Origin: Paenibacillus lemnae | Lineage (GTDB): Bacteria; Bacillota; Bacilli; Paenibacillales; Paenibacillaceae | Length of the DNA stretch: 64,000 bases | Direction: 5' to 3' | NCBI RefSeq assembly: GCF_012933385.1 | Contig: NZ_JABBPN010000008.1 | Coordinates: 1 to 64,000, forward strand | In this document: positions 6,989 to 17,182 of the stretch, in pieces | Numbering within the stretch: position 1 is the first letter of the stretch | How the letters are laid out: every line of letters starts with the position of its first letter | Translations under genes and position numbers: made by a program | The notes under the pieces: model-generated | Told to the model about the DNA's origin: nothing | Database searches by the model: none | What the model saw: only the letters and a program-made list of their open reading frames with translations

Positions 6989-9229
6989 TTATCGGACCCA
7001 GTGGGTTTTCCGGTAATCACCTGGTGTTTGGCCGGTTATTTTTTTGAACATGCGGATAAAAGAAGTGACATTGCGGTAAGCGATGTGCTGTCCTACTTCT
7101 TGGATCGGCATATTTGTCGTTTTCAGAAGCTCTTTCGCCTTTGCGATTCGAATGCCATTCAGCTGGTCGCTGAAGTTGCTGCCTGTTTTCTCTTTGATAT
7201 ATCCCGAAAGGTACGTAGGCGACATGTTCAGTTTTGATGCAAGCTGCTCCAGCGAGATATCCTCCGTATAATGAGATTCCAAATAGTGTATGACATACTG
7301 AATAATATCGTAATGCTCTTCCCTCTTCAGAGAGATCGCCCTTGTGGCATGAGCGACTTCATCCAGAAGAATCTCCCGATATTGCTCAGGCGTGACACAG
7401 TATGCGAGCTTTTCCTTATAATCCGGCAGCACATCGTCACTGATCTTCAAAAGGTCTAAAGTCTTTCTCATCCGACCCGATACCGATGCCGCAAAATGAC
7501 TCAACTGCTCCGCAGTGGCCTGCTGGCGGTGCATTCTTGCCAGTGCGCGTTCGAGAAGCTGCTGGCTGCTGCTCTCGTTCCCTGCCTGAACATTAACGAA
7601 AAATTCATGCTCCTGCTCTGGAGAGAATCCTGTTATATCTGCCTGGGGCTCGATCTCCCAAATGATCTGGGTTTCCTCCAAAGGCATGGCCTGGCGCAGA
7701 AGAGAGATGGCTTCAGCATAGGCCTGATCGAATTCTGAAGTATCCTGAAAAACGGATGAAACGCCAATATTCACAAGGTATGTACGATGATCATGGTCGA
7801 AAATCGTCTTGAGACGGTGCAGACACTCCTGCAGGTGCTTCGATTTTTCCTGGGTATACACAATGGATATGATTTGACTGCCTTCCATTTGCAGGGTATG
7901 AGACAAAGGAAAAGCCTGATTCACCTGAAGGGTAATCACATCCTTGATCTTTCCTGTCGCTTTCGTCATCAAGGCATGCAGCGGAGCAGAAGAAAGATGT
8001 CTGCAGCGCAGCTGATAGACAATGACCATAAAGGCTCCTTCGCCAACCCAAAGCTCTTTTGAAGCATCGGTATCAATTTCAATGTTTTTAAATTTGGCCA
8101 GGTAGTTGTAGCTGGTGAGCAGCGGTTTTGTATTGTCCATCCATTCCTTGATCGAATTGCGTTCATGCTGCAGTCCATGAAGATGATTTGAAATTGCAGT
8201 AAATTCAGAAATGGTGCCTTGATACAAATCCATCTTCTCCTGCCCGAGTCCAGTAATCATTTTTCTTAAAGGACGGTTGATATTGCGGGAGAAGAACCAT
8301 GAAGCCAAGGTTCCGATGAACAGTGTTGAAGCAAACAGCACCACAGCGATCCAGTTCATGCGGCTGATGCTCTGATTGAGCTGATTATGCGGAATGACAG
8401 AAATGTAGGTCAGGCCGGAATGTGCCCCTTTTTCAAAAAAATAGTAGGTTCCGTTCTCCATCATCCATTCACTTTTGCCATCCCATTCCGGCAATGGATG
8501 AGGCTCTGTGTCTGGAGCAGATTGGAAGAGTGTGGTCCCTTCTTGATTCACCAGCAGAAAGTTGGAACCAGCCATCCCTTTATAAGACTCATACCAGCTG
8601 TTCAGATTTACAAAGGCAATGATTTTCCATGGACTGTTTTGTGTATTCGTCAAGATCGGCAGCAGCTGCAGCTCATTGTTTTGTGTACTGACGGAAAAGG
8701 AGCTGGCGGGCAGAAAATGCATAAATCCGGGGCTGCTGTCTTCACTTTTCCAGAACTCATAGGGGTATGAGCTGCTTTTATAATAATGGTCAAACATCCG
8801 GTCATCGTTAACAATGCCGTCCCGCTCAATGAGGAATGAATGCTTGGGGTAGTAAACCATGACATTGTTCAAATGATAATAGGGCTGGGTAACCTGTGTA
8901 CGGATTTGATCCATAACGATATCCACCTGCAGATAATCAATGCCTCTTTTTCCTCCGCCATCTGCCTGTCTGCTGATATTGGCCACAAACTCATCATGCT
9001 GTAGATTGAGGAACAGATTCTTCCAGGTGGTATACTGCTTTTCAAAATTGTCGACTGTATTTCCGATCAGGTTCAGGTTATATTTGACGATCTCGTTATT
9101 TACATTTCGGGAATAATAGGTCATGGACCATAAATTATAGGAAGATAGCAGAGTGATCACAATGAGAAAATAGATCAGCATTTTGTAAAACAGGGAATGG
9201 AGCGAAAAAAAAGATTTCAACCAATTCAT
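6989..9229 (-). CDS. membrane-bound AraC-family sensor-regulator (two TM helices, extracellular sensor, HAMP-like linker, AraC HTH)
   Basis: A 746-residue protein counted from the ATG at 9229, preceded by AAGGAGGATC; a longer reading to 9280 lacks a ribosome site. TM1 is at about 15-37, followed by an extracellular sensor of roughly 255 residues (dCACHE-like). TM2 is at about 292-313, then a linker. The C-terminal 107 residues are a two-helix-turn-helix AraC domain (DISLEQLASKLNMSPTYLSG, then the second HTH and TGQTPGDYRK). There is no kinase or receiver domain. In Paenibacillus such proteins sit beside lipoprotein/permease operons and sense the same class of sugar. Its likely target is the convergent importer; the GAATGGTCA repeat is a candidate site. 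Confidence 0.88.
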   Translation of the reverse strand: MNWLKSFFSLHSLFYKMLIYFLIVITLLSSYNLWSMTYYSRNVNNEIVKYNLNLIGNTVDNFEKQYTTWKNLFLNLQHDEFVANISRQADGGGKRGIDYLQVDIVMDQIRTQVTQPYYHLNNVMVYYPKHSFLIERDGIVNDDRMFDHYYKSSSYPYEFWKSEDSSPGFMHFLPASSFSVSTQNNELQLLPILTNTQNSPWKIIAFVNLNSWYESYKGMAGSNFLLVNQEGTTLFQSAPDTEPHPLPEWDGKSEWMMENGTYYFFEKGAHSGLTYISVIPHNQLNQSISRMNWIAVVLFASTLFIGTLASWFFSRNINRPLRKMITGLGQEKMDLYQGTISEFTAISNHLHGLQHERNSIKEWMDNTKPLLTSYNYLAKFKNIEIDTDASKELWVGEGAFMVIVYQLRCRHLSSAPLHALMTKATGKIKDVITLQVNQAFPLSHTLQMEGSQIISIVYTQEKSKHLQECLHRLKTIFDHDHRTYLVNIGVSSVFQDTSEFDQAYAEAISLLRQAMPLEETQIIWEIEPQADITGFSPEQEHEFFVNVQAGNESSSQQLLERALARMHRQQATAEQLSHFAASVSGRMRKTLDLLKISDDVLPDYKEKLAYCVTPEQYREILLDEVAHATRAISLKREEHYDIIQYVIHYLESHYTEDISLEQLASKLNMSPTYLSGYIKEKTGSNFSDQLNGIRIAKAKELLKTTNMPIQEVGQHIAYRNVTSFIRMFKKITGQTPGDYRKTHWVR

Positions 9230-9552
9230 CAGGATCCTCCTTCTGAAGGCGCTTACGCTAATCTTAACGCAAATCTTCATATGCCAGATTAAATTCCGAA
9301 AATATCCACATCCATCTTCCCAAACCCCATGCTATTTTACAAGCAAAAATACAAATTGAACTTGATCAAATAGAAGATGGGTTAACATAATTTCCCAAGC
9401 ATTCTCTTGAAGGAATCATACTCATATCAAAATACTGTGGATGACCTATCATATTTTTAAGGTAAGCGTTTTAAAAACGTGATACAATAGCTTGGGTTTA
9501 TATACAGGTGAGAATGGCCTTTTTCCAGTCAGTTTGATAGGAGGATTCCAGA
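9230..9552. other. intergenic region between the AraC-type regulator and sucC
   Basis: No gene is visible. The right end holds a cre-like site and an extended -10 promoter for sucC (listed separately). TTGATCAA at 9362-9369 is a small palindrome. No clear promoter for the minus-strand regulator was found; TAAAAT (9339-9334, minus) lacks a good -35. Confidence 0.5.
9461..9488 (+). promoter_or_regulatory. candidate sucCD promoter (extended -10) with an overlapping CcpA cre-like site
   Basis: TG-A-TACAAT at 9480-9488 is an extended -10 element. No good -35 precedes it, which extended -10 promoters tolerate. GGTAAGCGTTTTAA at 9461-9474 fits the cre consensus TGWAANCGNTNWCA with two mismatches and lies where CcpA would block RNA polymerase. 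Catabolite repression of sucCD is inference. Confidence 0.4.
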
Positions 9553-10713
9553 ATGAATATCCATGAATATCAAGGAAAACAAGTACTGAAGCAATATGGA
9601 GTGATTGTTCCGAACGGCAAGGTGGCCTTTACGGTGGAAGAAGCTGTGGAAGCAGCTCAATCGCTGGGCAGTCCTGTAACGGTTGTCAAGGCTCAAATCC
9701 ATGCAGGTGGACGCGGTAAAGCAGGCGGTGTTAAAGTCGCCAAAGGACTGGATGAAGTACGGGCTTATGCTGAAGAAATTTTAGGCAAAGTGCTTGTTAC
9801 ACATCAGACAGGACCAGAAGGCAAGGAAGTTAAGCGTTTGCTTATCGAAGAAGGCTGTGACATCCGCAAGGAATATTATGTCGGCGTTGTTGTTGACAGA
9901 ACCACCGGCCGTGTTGTCATGATGGCTTCCGAAGAAGGCGGAACGGAAATCGAAGAAGTTGCTGCTGCAACGCCTGAGAAAATCTTCAAAGAAGTTATTG
10001 ATCCTGCGGTAGGCATGCAAATGTTCCAGGCTCGTAAACTGGCCTATGCCATCAACATACCAAAAGAACTGGTGAATAAAGCATCCCAATTTATGATTGC
10101 GCTTTATACAGCTTTTGTGGAAAAGGATTGCTCGATCGCCGAGATTAATCCGCTTGTCGTTACCGGAGACGGAAACGTAATGGCATTGGATGCGAAGCTG
10201 AACTTTGATTCCAACGCACTATTCCGCCACAAGGATATCCAGGAGCTTCGTGATCTGGATGAAGAAGACGAGAAGGAAATCGAAGCGTCCAAGTACGATC
10301 TGAGTTACATAGCACTGGACGGAAACATCGGCTGCATGGTTAATGGAGCTGGACTTGCGATGGCTACCATGGATATTATCAAATACTATGGCGGCGACCC
10401 GGCCAACTTCCTTGATGTAGGGGGCGGTGCAACGACAGAAAAGGTTACCGAAGCGTTTAAAATCATTCTGTCTGACCCGCAGGTAAAAGGGATCTTCGTC
10501 AACATCTTCGGCGGCATTATGCGTTGTGACGTTATTGCCAGCGGTGTTGTGGAAGCCGCAAGACAGCTGGGCCTTACGCGTCCGCTCGTAGTTCGTCTTG
10601 AGGGTACGAATGTAGATCTGGGTAAGAAAATCTTGGCGGAGTCCGGATTGAACATTGTTCCGGCCGATTCCATGGCTGACGGAGCACAGAAAATCGTTTC
10701 TCTCGTTCAGTAA
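9553..10713 (+). CDS. sucC: succinyl-CoA synthetase beta subunit (ADP-forming)
   Basis: A 386-residue ATP-grasp protein. It begins [16 protein letters not shown], the family hallmark, has the nucleotide-binding [15 protein letters not shown] near residue 46-60, and carries the [10 protein letters not shown] loop near the C-terminus. With SucD it converts succinyl-CoA, ADP and phosphate to succinate, CoA and ATP in the citric acid cycle. Start ATG 9553 follows AGGAGG. Order sucC-sucD-dprA-topA is as in B. subtilis. Confidence 0.97.
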   Translation: MNIHEYQGKQVLKQYGVIVPNGKVAFTVEEAVEAAQSLGSPVTVVKAQIHAGGRGKAGGVKVAKGLDEVRAYAEEILGKVLVTHQTGPEGKEVKRLLIEEGCDIRKEYYVGVVVDRTTGRVVMMASEEGGTEIEEVAAATPEKIFKEVIDPAVGMQMFQARKLAYAINIPKELVNKASQFMIALYTAFVEKDCSIAEINPLVVTGDGNVMALDAKLNFDSNALFRHKDIQELRDLDEEDEKEIEASKYDLSYIALDGNIGCMVNGAGLAMATMDIIKYYGGDPANFLDVGGGATTEKVTEAFKIILSDPQVKGIFVNIFGGIMRCDVIASGVVEAARQLGLTRPLVVRLEGTNVDLGKKILAESGLNIVPADSMADGAQKIVSLVQ

Positions 10714-10809
10714 TATTCATTCCTTCAGGAGCATGGCACGAAGGATCCCGTGATCCCGCCGTGCGGTTGCTTTCATTTTCAAAAAACAGTTAGGGGATGT
10801 GAATCAATC

Positions 10810-11739
10810 GTGAGTATTTTGGTCGATAAGCATACAAAAGTGATCACCCAGGGGATCACTGGCAAAACCGCTCTTTTCCATGCAAAAGGTGCGTTGGATT
10901 ATGGAACGCAGATGGTCGGAGGAACTTCTCCCGGCAAGGGCGGAACACAGGTTGAAATAGCGCTGGAAAACGGTGAAAACGTAACGCTTCCGGTATTTAA
11001 TACTGTTGAAGAAGCAAAAGCCGCAACTGGTGCTACTGCTAGTGTTATTTATGTACCACCGGCTTTTGCAGCCGATTCTATTCTTGAAGCGATCGATGCC
11101 GAAATGGAACTGGTTATTTGTATTACAGAAGGCATACCAGTTCTCGATATGGTGAAGGTAGCTCGTTATATGGAAGGCAAAAAAACGACGCTGATCGGTC
11201 CGAACTGCCCTGGTGTTATTACGCCGGGTGAATGTAAGATCGGTATCATGCCGGGATATATTCATATGCCTGGCCATGTGGGTGTGGTGTCTCGAAGCGG
11301 TACCCTTACTTATGAAGCGGTACATCAGCTGACAGCGCGCGGCATAGGTCAATCCTCTGCAGTAGGAATCGGCGGTGACCCGGTAAAAGGTTCTGAATTC
11401 ATCGACATTCTGAAGCTTTTCAATGAAGATCCGCAGACTCACGCGGTCATCATGATCGGGGAGATTGGCGGAACTGCAGAAGAAGAAGCAGCCGAGTGGA
11501 TCAAAGAAAACATGACCAAACCGGTTGTGGGCTTTATCGGTGGTGCAACTGCGCCTCCAGGAAAACGTATGGGTCACGCCGGAGCGATTATTTCAGGCGG
11601 AAAAGGAACGGCGAGTGAGAAAATTTCCGTACTGGAAGCATGCGGTATTAAAGTATCGCCAACGCCTTCGGAGATGGGATCTACACTTGTTAGTGTCTTG
11701 GAGGAAAAAGGGATTTTGAATCTCTGCACAACACACTAA
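10810..11739 (+). CDS. sucD: succinyl-CoA synthetase alpha subunit
   Basis: A 309-residue protein beginning [19 protein letters not shown], which matches the usual SucD start. The GTG at 10810 is therefore chosen over an in-frame GTG at 10750, which would add 20 residues unlike any SucD. The CoA-binding Rossmann domain is N-terminal. The phosphorylated histidine lies in [13 protein letters not shown] at about residue 256. It pairs with SucC. A strong terminator follows at 11772. Confidence 0.96.
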   Translation: MSILVDKHTKVITQGITGKTALFHAKGALDYGTQMVGGTSPGKGGTQVEIALENGENVTLPVFNTVEEAKAATGATASVIYVPPAFAADSILEAIDAEMELVICITEGIPVLDMVKVARYMEGKKTTLIGPNCPGVITPGECKIGIMPGYIHMPGHVGVVSRSGTLTYEAVHQLTARGIGQSSAVGIGGDPVKGSEFIDILKLFNEDPQTHAVIMIGEIGGTAEEEAAEWIKENMTKPVVGFIGGATAPPGKRMGHAGAIISGGKGTASEKISVLEACGIKVSPTPSEMGSTLVSVLEEKGILNLCTTH

Positions 11740-11771
11740 TATATCTTTACCTCATAGTTAGATAAACAGGT

Positions 11772-11820
11772 AAGCAACCTTTTATTTCCTTGCAGGAAAT
11801 AAAAGGTTGCTTTTTGTGTT
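11772..11820 (+). terminator. intrinsic terminator after sucCD
   Basis: A perfect 19-bp stem (11772-11790 with 11794-11812), a TGC loop and a T-rich tail. It separates sucCD from dprA. Confidence 0.95.
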
Positions 11821-11852
11821 TTTAATCAATTCATGATTAAGGAGAGGGTAAC

Positions 11853-12980
11853 GTGGACTACAGCAGCATTCAAGCGATTTTGATCGCATTGCATGAGACG
11901 GAGGGAATTGGCTGGAAGACACTGGATAAGATTTATCAACACGGTTTAAGCCCAGAGATGGTAACTTATCGCGATAAGGAATGGAAGGAAATCGGTCTTT
12001 CTGTCGAAATAGCTCAGAAGCTCTCTTGTGAGTTGGCGGAGTCTGTCGACAAGGTATGCCGAAAGCTGTCAGTATGGAAAGATGGCAGGATGGGAGTGAT
12101 CACTATTTTTGATGCAGGTTATCCTGACATGTTAAAGTCTTCTCCCCAGGCTCCGTGGGTATTATATACGTTTGGAGATCAAGAACTTCTGGATACACCG
12201 AGCATCGCTATGGTGGGAACCCGGGTACCGACGGCATATGGCCGGAAAGTGGCCTCACTCTTAACAGAAGATCTCATTGGATTAGGAATATGTGTTGTCA
12301 GCGGGATGGCACGGGGAATCGACAGTGTTATTCATGAGACGGCCTTACGCTGCAAGGGACATACGATTGCTGTGCTCGGCGCGGGAATTGATGTCATCTA
12401 TCCGCCGGAAAACCGCTCATTATATGAAGAAATTTCCCGCGAGGGCCTCATTGTATCTGAATATCCGCCAGGCACAAAAGCTCATCCCGGATTTTTTCCG
12501 CAGCGCAACCGAATCATTGCCGGTCTCACTTGGGGAACTCTAGTGGTCGAAGCCGATGCTCGAAGCGGTTCACTCATCACGGCCGATGCAGCACTTGAAG
12601 CCGGAAGAGATGTTTACGCAGTTCCCGGACCGATCACCTCTCCCAAGAGCAGAGGCACATTGGATCTGATCAAACAAGGAGCCAAACTTGTTACGGCTGG
12701 TAAGGATATTGCCGAAGAGTATGGATGGCAGGTTAAATGCCACCATAGAGATGAAGAAGTTCATCCTGATGGTGTAGGTGCAGGGAGTGGGAAGGATAAC
12801 CTCGGGTTGACAAATGATGAAAGCGAGCTTTACCATATGTTGCAGCAGGGACCGCGTACCCTGGATGAGTTGTTGGGAGAGTCTAGATGGAATTTTGGAC
12901 TTTTGCATTCAGTTCTGTTATCTTTAATCATAAAAAAACAGATAACCCAACTACCCGGCGCTATATATAAGATTATATAA
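11853..12980 (+). CDS. dprA: DNA-processing protein DprA (Smf)
   Basis: A 375-residue protein. An N-terminal helical SAM-like part is followed by the Rossmann-like DprA core, with [54 protein letters not shown] and [26 protein letters not shown]-terminal winged-helix-like part ends at GAIYKII. DprA protects incoming single-stranded DNA and loads RecA during transformation. Start GTG 11853 has AAGGAGAGGG upstream. A 7-bp hairpin (11822-11828 with 11834-11840) sits right before that site. comM in the same window is another transformation-associated gene. Confidence 0.95.
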   Translation: MDYSSIQAILIALHETEGIGWKTLDKIYQHGLSPEMVTYRDKEWKEIGLSVEIAQKLSCELAESVDKVCRKLSVWKDGRMGVITIFDAGYPDMLKSSPQAPWVLYTFGDQELLDTPSIAMVGTRVPTAYGRKVASLLTEDLIGLGICVVSGMARGIDSVIHETALRCKGHTIAVLGAGIDVIYPPENRSLYEEISREGLIVSEYPPGTKAHPGFFPQRNRIIAGLTWGTLVVEADARSGSLITADAALEAGRDVYAVPGPITSPKSRGTLDLIKQGAKLVTAGKDIAEEYGWQVKCHHRDEEVHPDGVGAGSGKDNLGLTNDESELYHMLQQGPRTLDELLGESRWNFGLLHSVLLSLIIKKQITQLPGAIYKII

Positions 12981-13014
12981 AATAGGAAAGTTATTTTTGG
13001 AGGAGGATGAACCT

Positions 13015-15114
13015 GTGGCGGATTCACTCGTCATCGTAGAATCGCCGGCTAAGGCGAAAACGATTGGCAAATATCTCGGCAGCAAATACATCGTAAAGGC
13101 CTCAATGGGCCATGTTCGTGATCTGCCGAAAAGCCAAATCGGAGTTGAGGTCGAAAACGATTTCAATCCGAAATATATTACGATCCGCGGAAAAGGTTCT
13201 GTTCTTAAAGAACTTAAAGATGCCAGCAAGAAAGTGAAAAAAGTGTATCTCGCAGCTGACCCCGATCGTGAGGGAGAAGCGATTGCCTGGCACTTGGCGC
13301 ATGCGCTCGATCTGGATGAAACGCAAAGTCTGAGGGTCGTATTTAATGAAATTACGAAAACAGCCGTTAAGGATGCTTTTAAAACGCCGCGCAAAATTAA
13401 TATGGATCTAGTAAATGCGCAGCAGGCACGTCGTATTTTAGATCGCCTGGTAGGATATAAAATCAGTCCGCTGCTGTGGAAAAAAGTGAAAAAAGGTCTT
13501 TCGGCCGGCCGTGTACAGTCTGTTGCGGTCAAGATCATTCTGGACCGTGAGAACGAAATCAGTGCTTTTGTACCGGAAGAATATTGGACGATTACAGCAA
13601 AGCTTGCCATTAAAGGCAGTGCATTTGATGCGAAATTTCATAAGCTAGATGGCAATAAAAAAGAGCTTGGCAGCGAGCAGGATGTGAATGAGATCCTCTC
13701 TGTGATTCAGGGCAGGGCTTTTGAAGTTGCTGAAGTGAAAGAAAGAGAACGGCAGCGTCACCCGTCTCCGCCTTTCACAACGTCTTCACTGCAGCAGGAA
13801 GCTGCCAGGAAACTGGGATTCCGTGCCGCAAAGACCATGTCAGTTGCACAGCAGCTGTATGAAGGGGTGGAACTTGGGAAGGAAGGTACTGTAGGTTTGA
13901 TCACCTATATGCGTACAGATTCCAATCGTGTCTCGGAAACGGCCCAAGGTGAAGCCAAGGAATTTATAGCAGAGAAATATGGCGATGATTTCGTTCCAGA
14001 AAGCCCGCGTCAGTACTCTAAAAAGTCCGCGAACGCGCAGGACGCTCATGAAGCGATCAGACCAACTTCGATTCTTCGTGATCCGGATAGTGTGAAGTCA
14101 TATATGAGCCGTGATCAGATTCGTTTGTACAAGCTGATCTGGGAACGTTTTGTTGCCAGTCAAATGGCCTCTGCTGTTCTGGATACCATGTCAGTTGACA
14201 TTAGCGCAGGGCCGGCCACTTTCCGTGCCACAGGATCCAAGGTGCGTTTCCCTGGTTTTATGAAAGTGTATGTGGAAGGCAACGACGACGGCACAACCGA
14301 AGAGGAAAAGTTTCTTCCTGAACTCAAATCCGGAGATCAACCGGATACCGAGGGGATCGAGCCGAAGCAGCATTTTACGCAGCCGCCTCCTCGTTACAGT
14401 GAAGCCAGGTTAGTACGGACACTGGAAGAGCTCGGAATCGGAAGACCAAGTACGTATGCACCGACACTGGAGACGATTCAGAAGCGGGGCTACGTAGCTA
14501 TTGAAGAGAAAAAGTTTATGCCAACAGAATTAGGAGAACTGGTCATCGAACAGATGGAGCAGTTTTTCCCGGAAATTCTGAATGTGGAATTCACAGCTAA
14601 TATGGAAGGGAATTTGGACCATGTCGAAGAAGGATCCGAGGACTGGGTCAAGGTTCTCGCAGAGTTTTATCAATCCTTTGAGAAGCGTCTTACCTTTGCT
14701 GAAGAAGAAATGAAGGAAATTGAGATTGAAGATGAGGTTTCAGATGAAATATGTGAGAAATGCGGAAAGCATCTCGTATACAAGCTGGGCCGATTCGGAA
14801 AATTTCTTGCCTGCTCAGGCTTTCCAGAGTGCCGGAACACTAAACCGATTATTAAAGATATCGGTGTTACATGTCCTACCTGTAAAGAAGGTCATGTTGT
14901 CGAACGAAGAAGCAAAAAAGGCCGTATTTTTTATGGCTGTGACAAGTATCCGGAATGTGATTACGTTTCATGGGATAAACCGTCGACCAAGCCTTGCCCA
15001 AGCTGCGGCAGCTTGATGACCGAGAAGAAAAGCAAGCAGGGAATCAAATTGCAGTGTACTGCTTGCGACCATACAGAAATGGTAGAAGAGCCGGAAGACG
15101 GTTCGGATTTGTAA
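13015..15114 (+). CDS. topA: DNA topoisomerase I
   Basis: A 699-residue type IA topoisomerase that relaxes negatively supercoiled DNA. The Toprim domain starts at [19 protein letters not shown] and holds the acidic DPDREGEA motif near residue 83-90. The active-site tyrosine is in [10 protein letters not shown] at about Y298. Three C-terminal four-cysteine zinc ribbons are visible (CEKCGKH, CPTCKEG, CPSCGSL). GTG 13015 with GGAGGAGGA upstream is the start; the in-frame TTG at 12997 lacks a site. Confidence 0.97.
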   Translation: MADSLVIVESPAKAKTIGKYLGSKYIVKASMGHVRDLPKSQIGVEVENDFNPKYITIRGKGSVLKELKDASKKVKKVYLAADPDREGEAIAWHLAHALDLDETQSLRVVFNEITKTAVKDAFKTPRKINMDLVNAQQARRILDRLVGYKISPLLWKKVKKGLSAGRVQSVAVKIILDRENEISAFVPEEYWTITAKLAIKGSAFDAKFHKLDGNKKELGSEQDVNEILSVIQGRAFEVAEVKERERQRHPSPPFTTSSLQQEAARKLGFRAAKTMSVAQQLYEGVELGKEGTVGLITYMRTDSNRVSETAQGEAKEFIAEKYGDDFVPESPRQYSKKSANAQDAHEAIRPTSILRDPDSVKSYMSRDQIRLYKLIWERFVASQMASAVLDTMSVDISAGPATFRATGSKVRFPGFMKVYVEGNDDGTTEEEKFLPELKSGDQPDTEGIEPKQHFTQPPPRYSEARLVRTLEELGIGRPSTYAPTLETIQKRGYVAIEEKKFMPTELGELVIEQMEQFFPEILNVEFTANMEGNLDHVEEGSEDWVKVLAEFYQSFEKRLTFAEEEMKEIEIEDEVSDEICEKCGKHLVYKLGRFGKFLACSGFPECRNTKPIIKDIGVTCPTCKEGHVVERRSKKGRIFYGCDKYPECDYVSWDKPSTKPCPSCGSLMTEKKSKQGIKLQCTACDHTEMVEEPEDGSDL

Positions 15115-15136
15115 GGAAAACAGGGGGTTAATGTAA

Positions 15137-16465
15137 GTGAATGATACACAGAGAGTAACAGTAATTGGAGCAGGACTTGCTGGAAGTGAGGCTGCATGGC
15201 AGCTGGCAAGCCGCGGTATTCCGGTTACCTTGTATGAAATGCGGCCTGTTGTTAAGACGCCGGCTCATCACACAAATCAGTTTGCTGAACTCGTGTGCAG
15301 CAACTCGCTCCGTGCGAATGGTATGACTAATGCAGTTGGTGTCTTAAAAGAAGAGATGCGAATGCTAAATTCCCTGGTCATTGGTTCGGCCGACCGGAAT
15401 GCAGTTCCGGCTGGCGGAGCGCTCGCGGTAGACAGAGATGGTTTTTCAGGTGAAATTACGGAAACTCTTCATCAGCATCCTCTGGTTCAGGTTGTAAACG
15501 AAGAAATTCAGCATATACCTGATGAAGGGATCGTTGTGATCGCAACAGGTCCGCTTACATCACCTGCGCTGTCGGAACAAATCCGAAAACTGATGGGTGA
15601 AGACTATTTTTACTTTTATGATGCAGCAGCACCGATCATTGAAAAAGATTCCATTGATATGAGCAAGGTCTATCTCGCATCGCGATACGATAAGGGTGAA
15701 GCTGCATATTTAAACTGTCCCATGACAGAAGAAGAGTTCAATGCATTTTACGATGCTTTAATCAGTGCTGAAGTTGCCGAACTGAAGGAATTCGAAAAAG
15801 AAATTTATTTCGAAGGCTGTATGCCTATTGAAGTAATGATGAAACGCGGCAAGCAAACCGCATTGTTCGGACCGATGAAACCAGTCGGACTTGTGAACCC
15901 GCATACCGGCAAACTGCCATACGCAGTTGTTCAGCTTCGTCAGGACAACGCAGCAGGCACACTTTACAATTTGGTAGGCTTCCAGACACATCTAAAGTGG
16001 GGAGAGCAGAAGCGTGTGTTCTCCATGATTCCGGGTCTTGAGAACGCTGAGATAGTACGATATGGTGTTATGCATCGCAATACGTTCGTCAATTCACCAA
16101 AGCTGCTGGAACCTACTTATCAGGTTAAAGGTCGGCCTGGACTGTACCTGGCAGGGCAGATGACGGGTGTGGAAGGATATGTAGAATCCGCGGCTTCCGG
16201 CTTGATTGCAGGGATTAATGCTGCTAGAGCTGCAACGGGGCAGGAAGGCATAGTATTTCCAGAGGAAGCTGCCATAGGGAGTATGTCCCACTATATAACC
16301 AATGCGGACCCTAAACATTTTCAGCCGATGAATGCCAACTTTGGTCTGCTGCCAGCCCTCCCCAACCGAATTCGCAACAAAAAAGAGAAGAATGAGGCGC
16401 TCGCTAACCGAGCACTTGAGAAGCTGGGCGAATTCATTCACACACATGAGCTTCGTAATTATTAA
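15137..16465 (+). CDS. trmFO: folate/FAD-dependent tRNA (uracil-54-C5)-methyltransferase TrmFO
   Basis: A 442-residue protein of family length. The N-terminal dinucleotide-binding motif [16 protein letters not shown] is at 8-23, followed by [15 protein letters not shown] and the conserved [10 protein letters not shown]. It transfers a methylene from 5,10-methylene-tetrahydrofolate to U54 of tRNA, making ribothymidine. Start GTG 15137 follows a GGGGG-type site. In B. subtilis the next gene is codV (xerC); here 157 bases follow with no such gene. Confidence 0.97.
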   Translation: MNDTQRVTVIGAGLAGSEAAWQLASRGIPVTLYEMRPVVKTPAHHTNQFAELVCSNSLRANGMTNAVGVLKEEMRMLNSLVIGSADRNAVPAGGALAVDRDGFSGEITETLHQHPLVQVVNEEIQHIPDEGIVVIATGPLTSPALSEQIRKLMGEDYFYFYDAAAPIIEKDSIDMSKVYLASRYDKGEAAYLNCPMTEEEFNAFYDALISAEVAELKEFEKEIYFEGCMPIEVMMKRGKQTALFGPMKPVGLVNPHTGKLPYAVVQLRQDNAAGTLYNLVGFQTHLKWGEQKRVFSMIPGLENAEIVRYGVMHRNTFVNSPKLLEPTYQVKGRPGLYLAGQMTGVEGYVESAASGLIAGINAARAATGQEGIVFPEEAAIGSMSHYITNADPKHFQPMNANFGLLPALPNRIRNKKEKNEALANRALEKLGEFIHTHELRNY

Positions 16466-16495
16466 TAATTAGAACTAGATAGACTGAATATAAAA

Positions 16496-16507
16496 TTAAC
16501 ATGTTAA
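16496..16507. promoter_or_regulatory. 12-bp palindrome between trmFO and hslV
   Basis: TTAACATGTTAA is a perfect palindrome in the 157-bp gap where xerC would be expected. It is a possible operator for hslVU. A weak -10-like TACAAT is at 16595-16600 without a good -35. Confidence 0.3.
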
Positions 16508-16622
16508 CGTAGAGTGAGAATCAATCTGGAGAAGCGAAGTGGACCTGTGTATAAATTATAAACTTCATTCTATATGGATCAAAAAGAAATCTAATACAAT
16601 TCGTATGAGGAGGTTTGCCATT

Positions 16623-17168
16623 ATGGAGATGACTTTTCACGCGACGACGATCTGTGCCGTCCGGCATCAAGGTAAAGCTGCTATTGCAGGTGATGGACAG
16701 GTTACGTTCGGGCAAAACGTCGTGATGAAGCAAACCGCCAAAAAAGTACGGCGCCTATACCGGGGACAAGTTGTCGCCGGTTTTGCCGGTTCTGTGGCGG
16801 ATGCAATCACATTATTCGAGAAATTTGAAGGTAAACTGGAAGAGCATCATGGCAATCTGCAGCGAGCAGCTGTTGAACTCGCAAAAGATTGGCGTCAGGA
16901 CCGTATATTACGTAAGCTTGAAGCCTTGATGATCGTTATGGATAAAACCGGTATGCTTCTGATCTCCGGCGGCGGAGAGATTATAGAACCCGATGATGAT
17001 GTGCTGGCGATCGGCTCAGGGGGCAATTTTGCTCTGTCAGCCGGCCGGGCGCTGAAGCGTCATGCAGGTCACCTTGACGCGTCTGAAATCGCAAGGGAAG
17101 CCCTTCAGATCGCTTCTGAGGTCTGTGTATATACGAACAGTAATATTATTGTAGAGGAACTTTCTTAG
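16623..17168 (+). CDS. hslV: ATP-dependent protease peptidase subunit HslV (ClpQ)
   Basis: A 181-residue Ntn-hydrolase. It starts [20 protein letters not shown], so the catalytic Thr lies just after the short leader (HA-TT), with [10 protein letters not shown] and later conserved [12 protein letters not shown]. It forms the proteolytic double hexamer capped by HslU. ATG 16623 is chosen because AGGAGG stands just before it; a longer in-frame start at 16539 would add 28 unrelated residues. It is followed 14 nt later by hslU. Confidence 0.96.
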   Translation: MEMTFHATTICAVRHQGKAAIAGDGQVTFGQNVVMKQTAKKVRRLYRGQVVAGFAGSVADAITLFEKFEGKLEEHHGNLQRAAVELAKDWRQDRILRKLEALMIVMDKTGMLLISGGGEIIEPDDDVLAIGSGGNFALSAGRALKRHAGHLDASEIAREALQIASEVCVYTNSNIIVEELS

Positions 17169-17182
17169 GACGGAGGAATGAG

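Noticed and set aside
3264..9552. Insertion sequence or integron carrying the importer unit
   Set aside because: No transposase, terminal inverted repeats or target duplication were found at the edges.
10750..10809. Upstream extension of sucD from GTG 10750
   Set aside because: The added 20 residues do not resemble any SucD, and GTG 10810 with GGGGATGTG gives the conserved N-terminus.
10804..11577. 257-residue minus-strand frame opposite sucD
   Set aside because: His/Arg/Phe-rich composition typical of antisense to a conserved gene; no start signal.
14898..14904. Exact TGTCGAA (Spo0A box) inside topA
   Set aside because: It lies in the coding sequence, far from any promoter, and without a partner site.
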